From contig CALZJH010000004.1 of NCBI GenBank assembly GCA_945787845.1, positions 1 to 64,000 of the forward strand: a stretch of DNA of 64,000 bases. The letters run 5' to 3'. The translations under genes and the position numbers were made by a program. Positions 62,975 to 64,000 of the stretch are shown piece after piece. Source of the stretch: an uncultured Woeseiaceae bacterium. GTDB taxonomy: Bacteria; Pseudomonadota; Gammaproteobacteria; Steroidobacterales; Woeseiaceae. Below the pieces are notes generated by a model, which had not been told where the DNA came from, searched no databases, and was given only the letters and a program-made list of their open reading frames with translations. Position 1 is the first letter of the stretch. Every line of letters starts with the position of its first letter.

Positions 62975-63993
62975 CAGACGTAGAGGACTTCCCGGTTGCC
63001 GGGGATGATCGTCCCGAGCTGCCAGGCCTGCTCTCCATGCTGGTTCAACAGGTCGATAGCGGCGGGTGCCTGCGCCGGATTGACGACAACAACCATGCCG
63101 ACACCACAGTTGAAGGTGCGGCGCATCTCGGCAGTGTCGATGTTGCCGTGTTCCTGCAGGAAATCGAACACGGGACCCTGTTCCCAGGACGTCGTATCGA
63201 TGGCGACATTGAGGTCGCCGTGGAGCACCCGCGGGATGTTTTCCGTTATACCGCCGCCGGTGATATGCGCCAGTCCGTTGACCGTGATTTCTTTCATCAG
63301 CGCCAAAACCGATTTGACGTAGATCCGCGTGGGCGCGAGCAGGCGTTCCGCGGCGGGCACGCCCTCAATCTGCGCATCGCCGGCTCGATCGAGGACCTTA
63401 CGAATCAGCGAGTAGCCATTTGAGTGCGGACCGCTGGAGCCGATACCGATGACGATATCGCCTTCGGAAATCGCGCTGCCATCGATCATCTCGCTGCGCT
63501 CGACGGCTCCCACCGTGAAGCCCGCAAGGTCGTATTCACCCGGCGCGTACATGTCCGGCATCTCTGCGGTTTCGCCGCCAATGAGGGCCGCTCCGGCCAG
63601 CAGGCAGCCCTCGGCAATACCCGCAATCACATCGCTCGCAATGTCGTTGTCGAGCTTGCCGCAGGCAAAATAGTCTAAGAAAAACAAGGGCTCAGCGCCC
63701 TGCACGAGCACATCGTTGACGCACATGGCGACGAGATCGATACCGATTGTGTCATGGACGCCAAGGTGTTGGGCCAGCATGAGCTTGGTGCCGACCCCAT
63801 CCGTTCCGGAGACCAGGACAGGCTCGTTATAGCGCCCCGGCGGCAACGCGAACAAGCCACCAAACCCACCGATACCGGCAAGGACCTCGGGGCGTTGCGT
63901 GCGTTTTACGAGCGGCTTGATGCGCTCAACGAGTTCGTTGCCCGCGTCGATGTCGACGCCGGCGTCTTTGTACGTAAGTGGTTTATTGCTCAT
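62974..63993 (-). CDS. purM: Phosphoribosylformylglycinamidine cyclo-ligase
   Basis: A 339-aa AIR synthetase of purine synthesis. Typical stretches are [59 protein letters not shown] and [13 protein letters not shown]. Length is usual. It is complete, with its ATG seven bases from the window's right edge, so its promoter is outside. The purM-purN pairing is standard for the group. Confidence 0.97.
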   Translation of the reverse strand: MSNKPLTYKDAGVDIDAGNELVERIKPLVKRTQRPEVLAGIGGFGGLFALPPGRYNEPVLVSGTDGVGTKLMLAQHLGVHDTIGIDLVAMCVNDVLVQGAEPLFFLDYFACGKLDNDIASDVIAGIAEGCLLAGAALIGGETAEMPDMYAPGEYDLAGFTVGAVERSEMIDGSAISEGDIVIGIGSSGPHSNGYSLIRKVLDRAGDAQIEGVPAAERLLAPTRIYVKSVLALMKEITVNGLAHITGGGITENIPRVLHGDLNVAIDTTSWEQGPVFDFLQEHGNIDTAEMRRTFNCGVGMVVVVNPAQAPAAIDLLNQHGEQAWQLGTIIPGNREVLYV

Positions 63994-64000
63994 TTTGGGG

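Noticed and set aside
1..64000. CRISPR arrays, IS elements, prophage genes, tRNA or rRNA genes
   Set aside because: I saw no regularly spaced repeats, transposase motifs, integrase or structural phage genes, and no cloverleaf or rRNA signatures.

Overview
The window is GC-rich, gene-dense bacterial chromosome with no gene-free stretch over 300 bases, no rRNA, no recognisable tRNA, no IS element and no CRISPR array. The gene set points to a marine or sediment gammaproteobacterium, perhaps near Woeseiales or Chromatiales. The clues are an rnfABCDGE-nth block beside metG, apbC and dcd, monothiol GrxD, RNase T, an AceE-type pyruvate dehydrogenase, and many sulfur and electron-transfer genes. The lineage is an inference from gene content, not from a marker-gene search.

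Region by region. (1) 1-7964, minus strand: a four-gene operon in the order ygfK-ssnA-ygfM-xdhD, as in the Escherichia coli purine/selenium-molybdenum-hydroxylase region. xdhD runs off the left edge after 865 codons. A 15-bp-arm palindrome lies in frame inside ygfK. (2) 8102-9388: a small secreted SnoaL/DUF4440-like protein and a Cys-rich protein resembling peptidase-U32-type barrels. (3) 9396-17955: tryptophanase, then a sulfur-redox block. That block holds two YeeE/YedE transporters, a Tat-exported PsrA/PhsA-type molybdoenzyme with PsrB and PsrC partners, a lipoprotein rhodanese lacking its catalytic Cys, and a convergent 11-heme cytochrome c. (4) 18017-23238: a GltD-like NAD(P)H/FAD/Fe-S oxidoreductase coupled to a NifJ-type pyruvate:ferredoxin oxidoreductase. 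(5) 23302-35286: cold-shock protein, CPBP protease, two tandem UPF0145 proteins with an M48 protease, a DUF4382 lipoprotein, a GAF-PAS-PAS-GGDEF-EAL protein, nadC with a membrane-only PuuD-like protein, a BON lipoprotein with grxD, rnt, and an M17 aminopeptidase.

(6) 35456-41498: pyruvate dehydrogenase aceE-aceF-lpd, with two lipoyl domains on E2 and one on E3. (7) 41495-54473, minus strand: a long directon of metG, rnfABCDGE, nth, a DUF1841 gene, bufB (MNIO/DUF692), bufC (DUF2063), doxX, an APC permease and a peptidase-MA/TPR protein. No bufA-like precursor gene is present. (8) 54516-59216, minus strand: a HEAT-repeat Ser/Thr kinase followed by two PilT/PilU-family ATPases, sitting between metG and apbC. 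(9) 59375-63993: apbC-dcd, a lipoprotein alpha/beta hydrolase, and purM-purN.

How it fits together: tryptophanase and glycolysis supply pyruvate, which can be oxidised aerobically by PDH or with ferredoxin by PFOR. The GltD-like protein and Rnf complex can exchange electrons between ferredoxin and NAD(P)H, while the Psr-like complex and the 11-heme cytochrome handle periplasmic sulfur-linked electron flow. The loci most worth testing are the kinase/PilT cassette, the precursor-less MNIO operon, the sulfur block with its dead rhodanese, and the palindrome inside ygfK.
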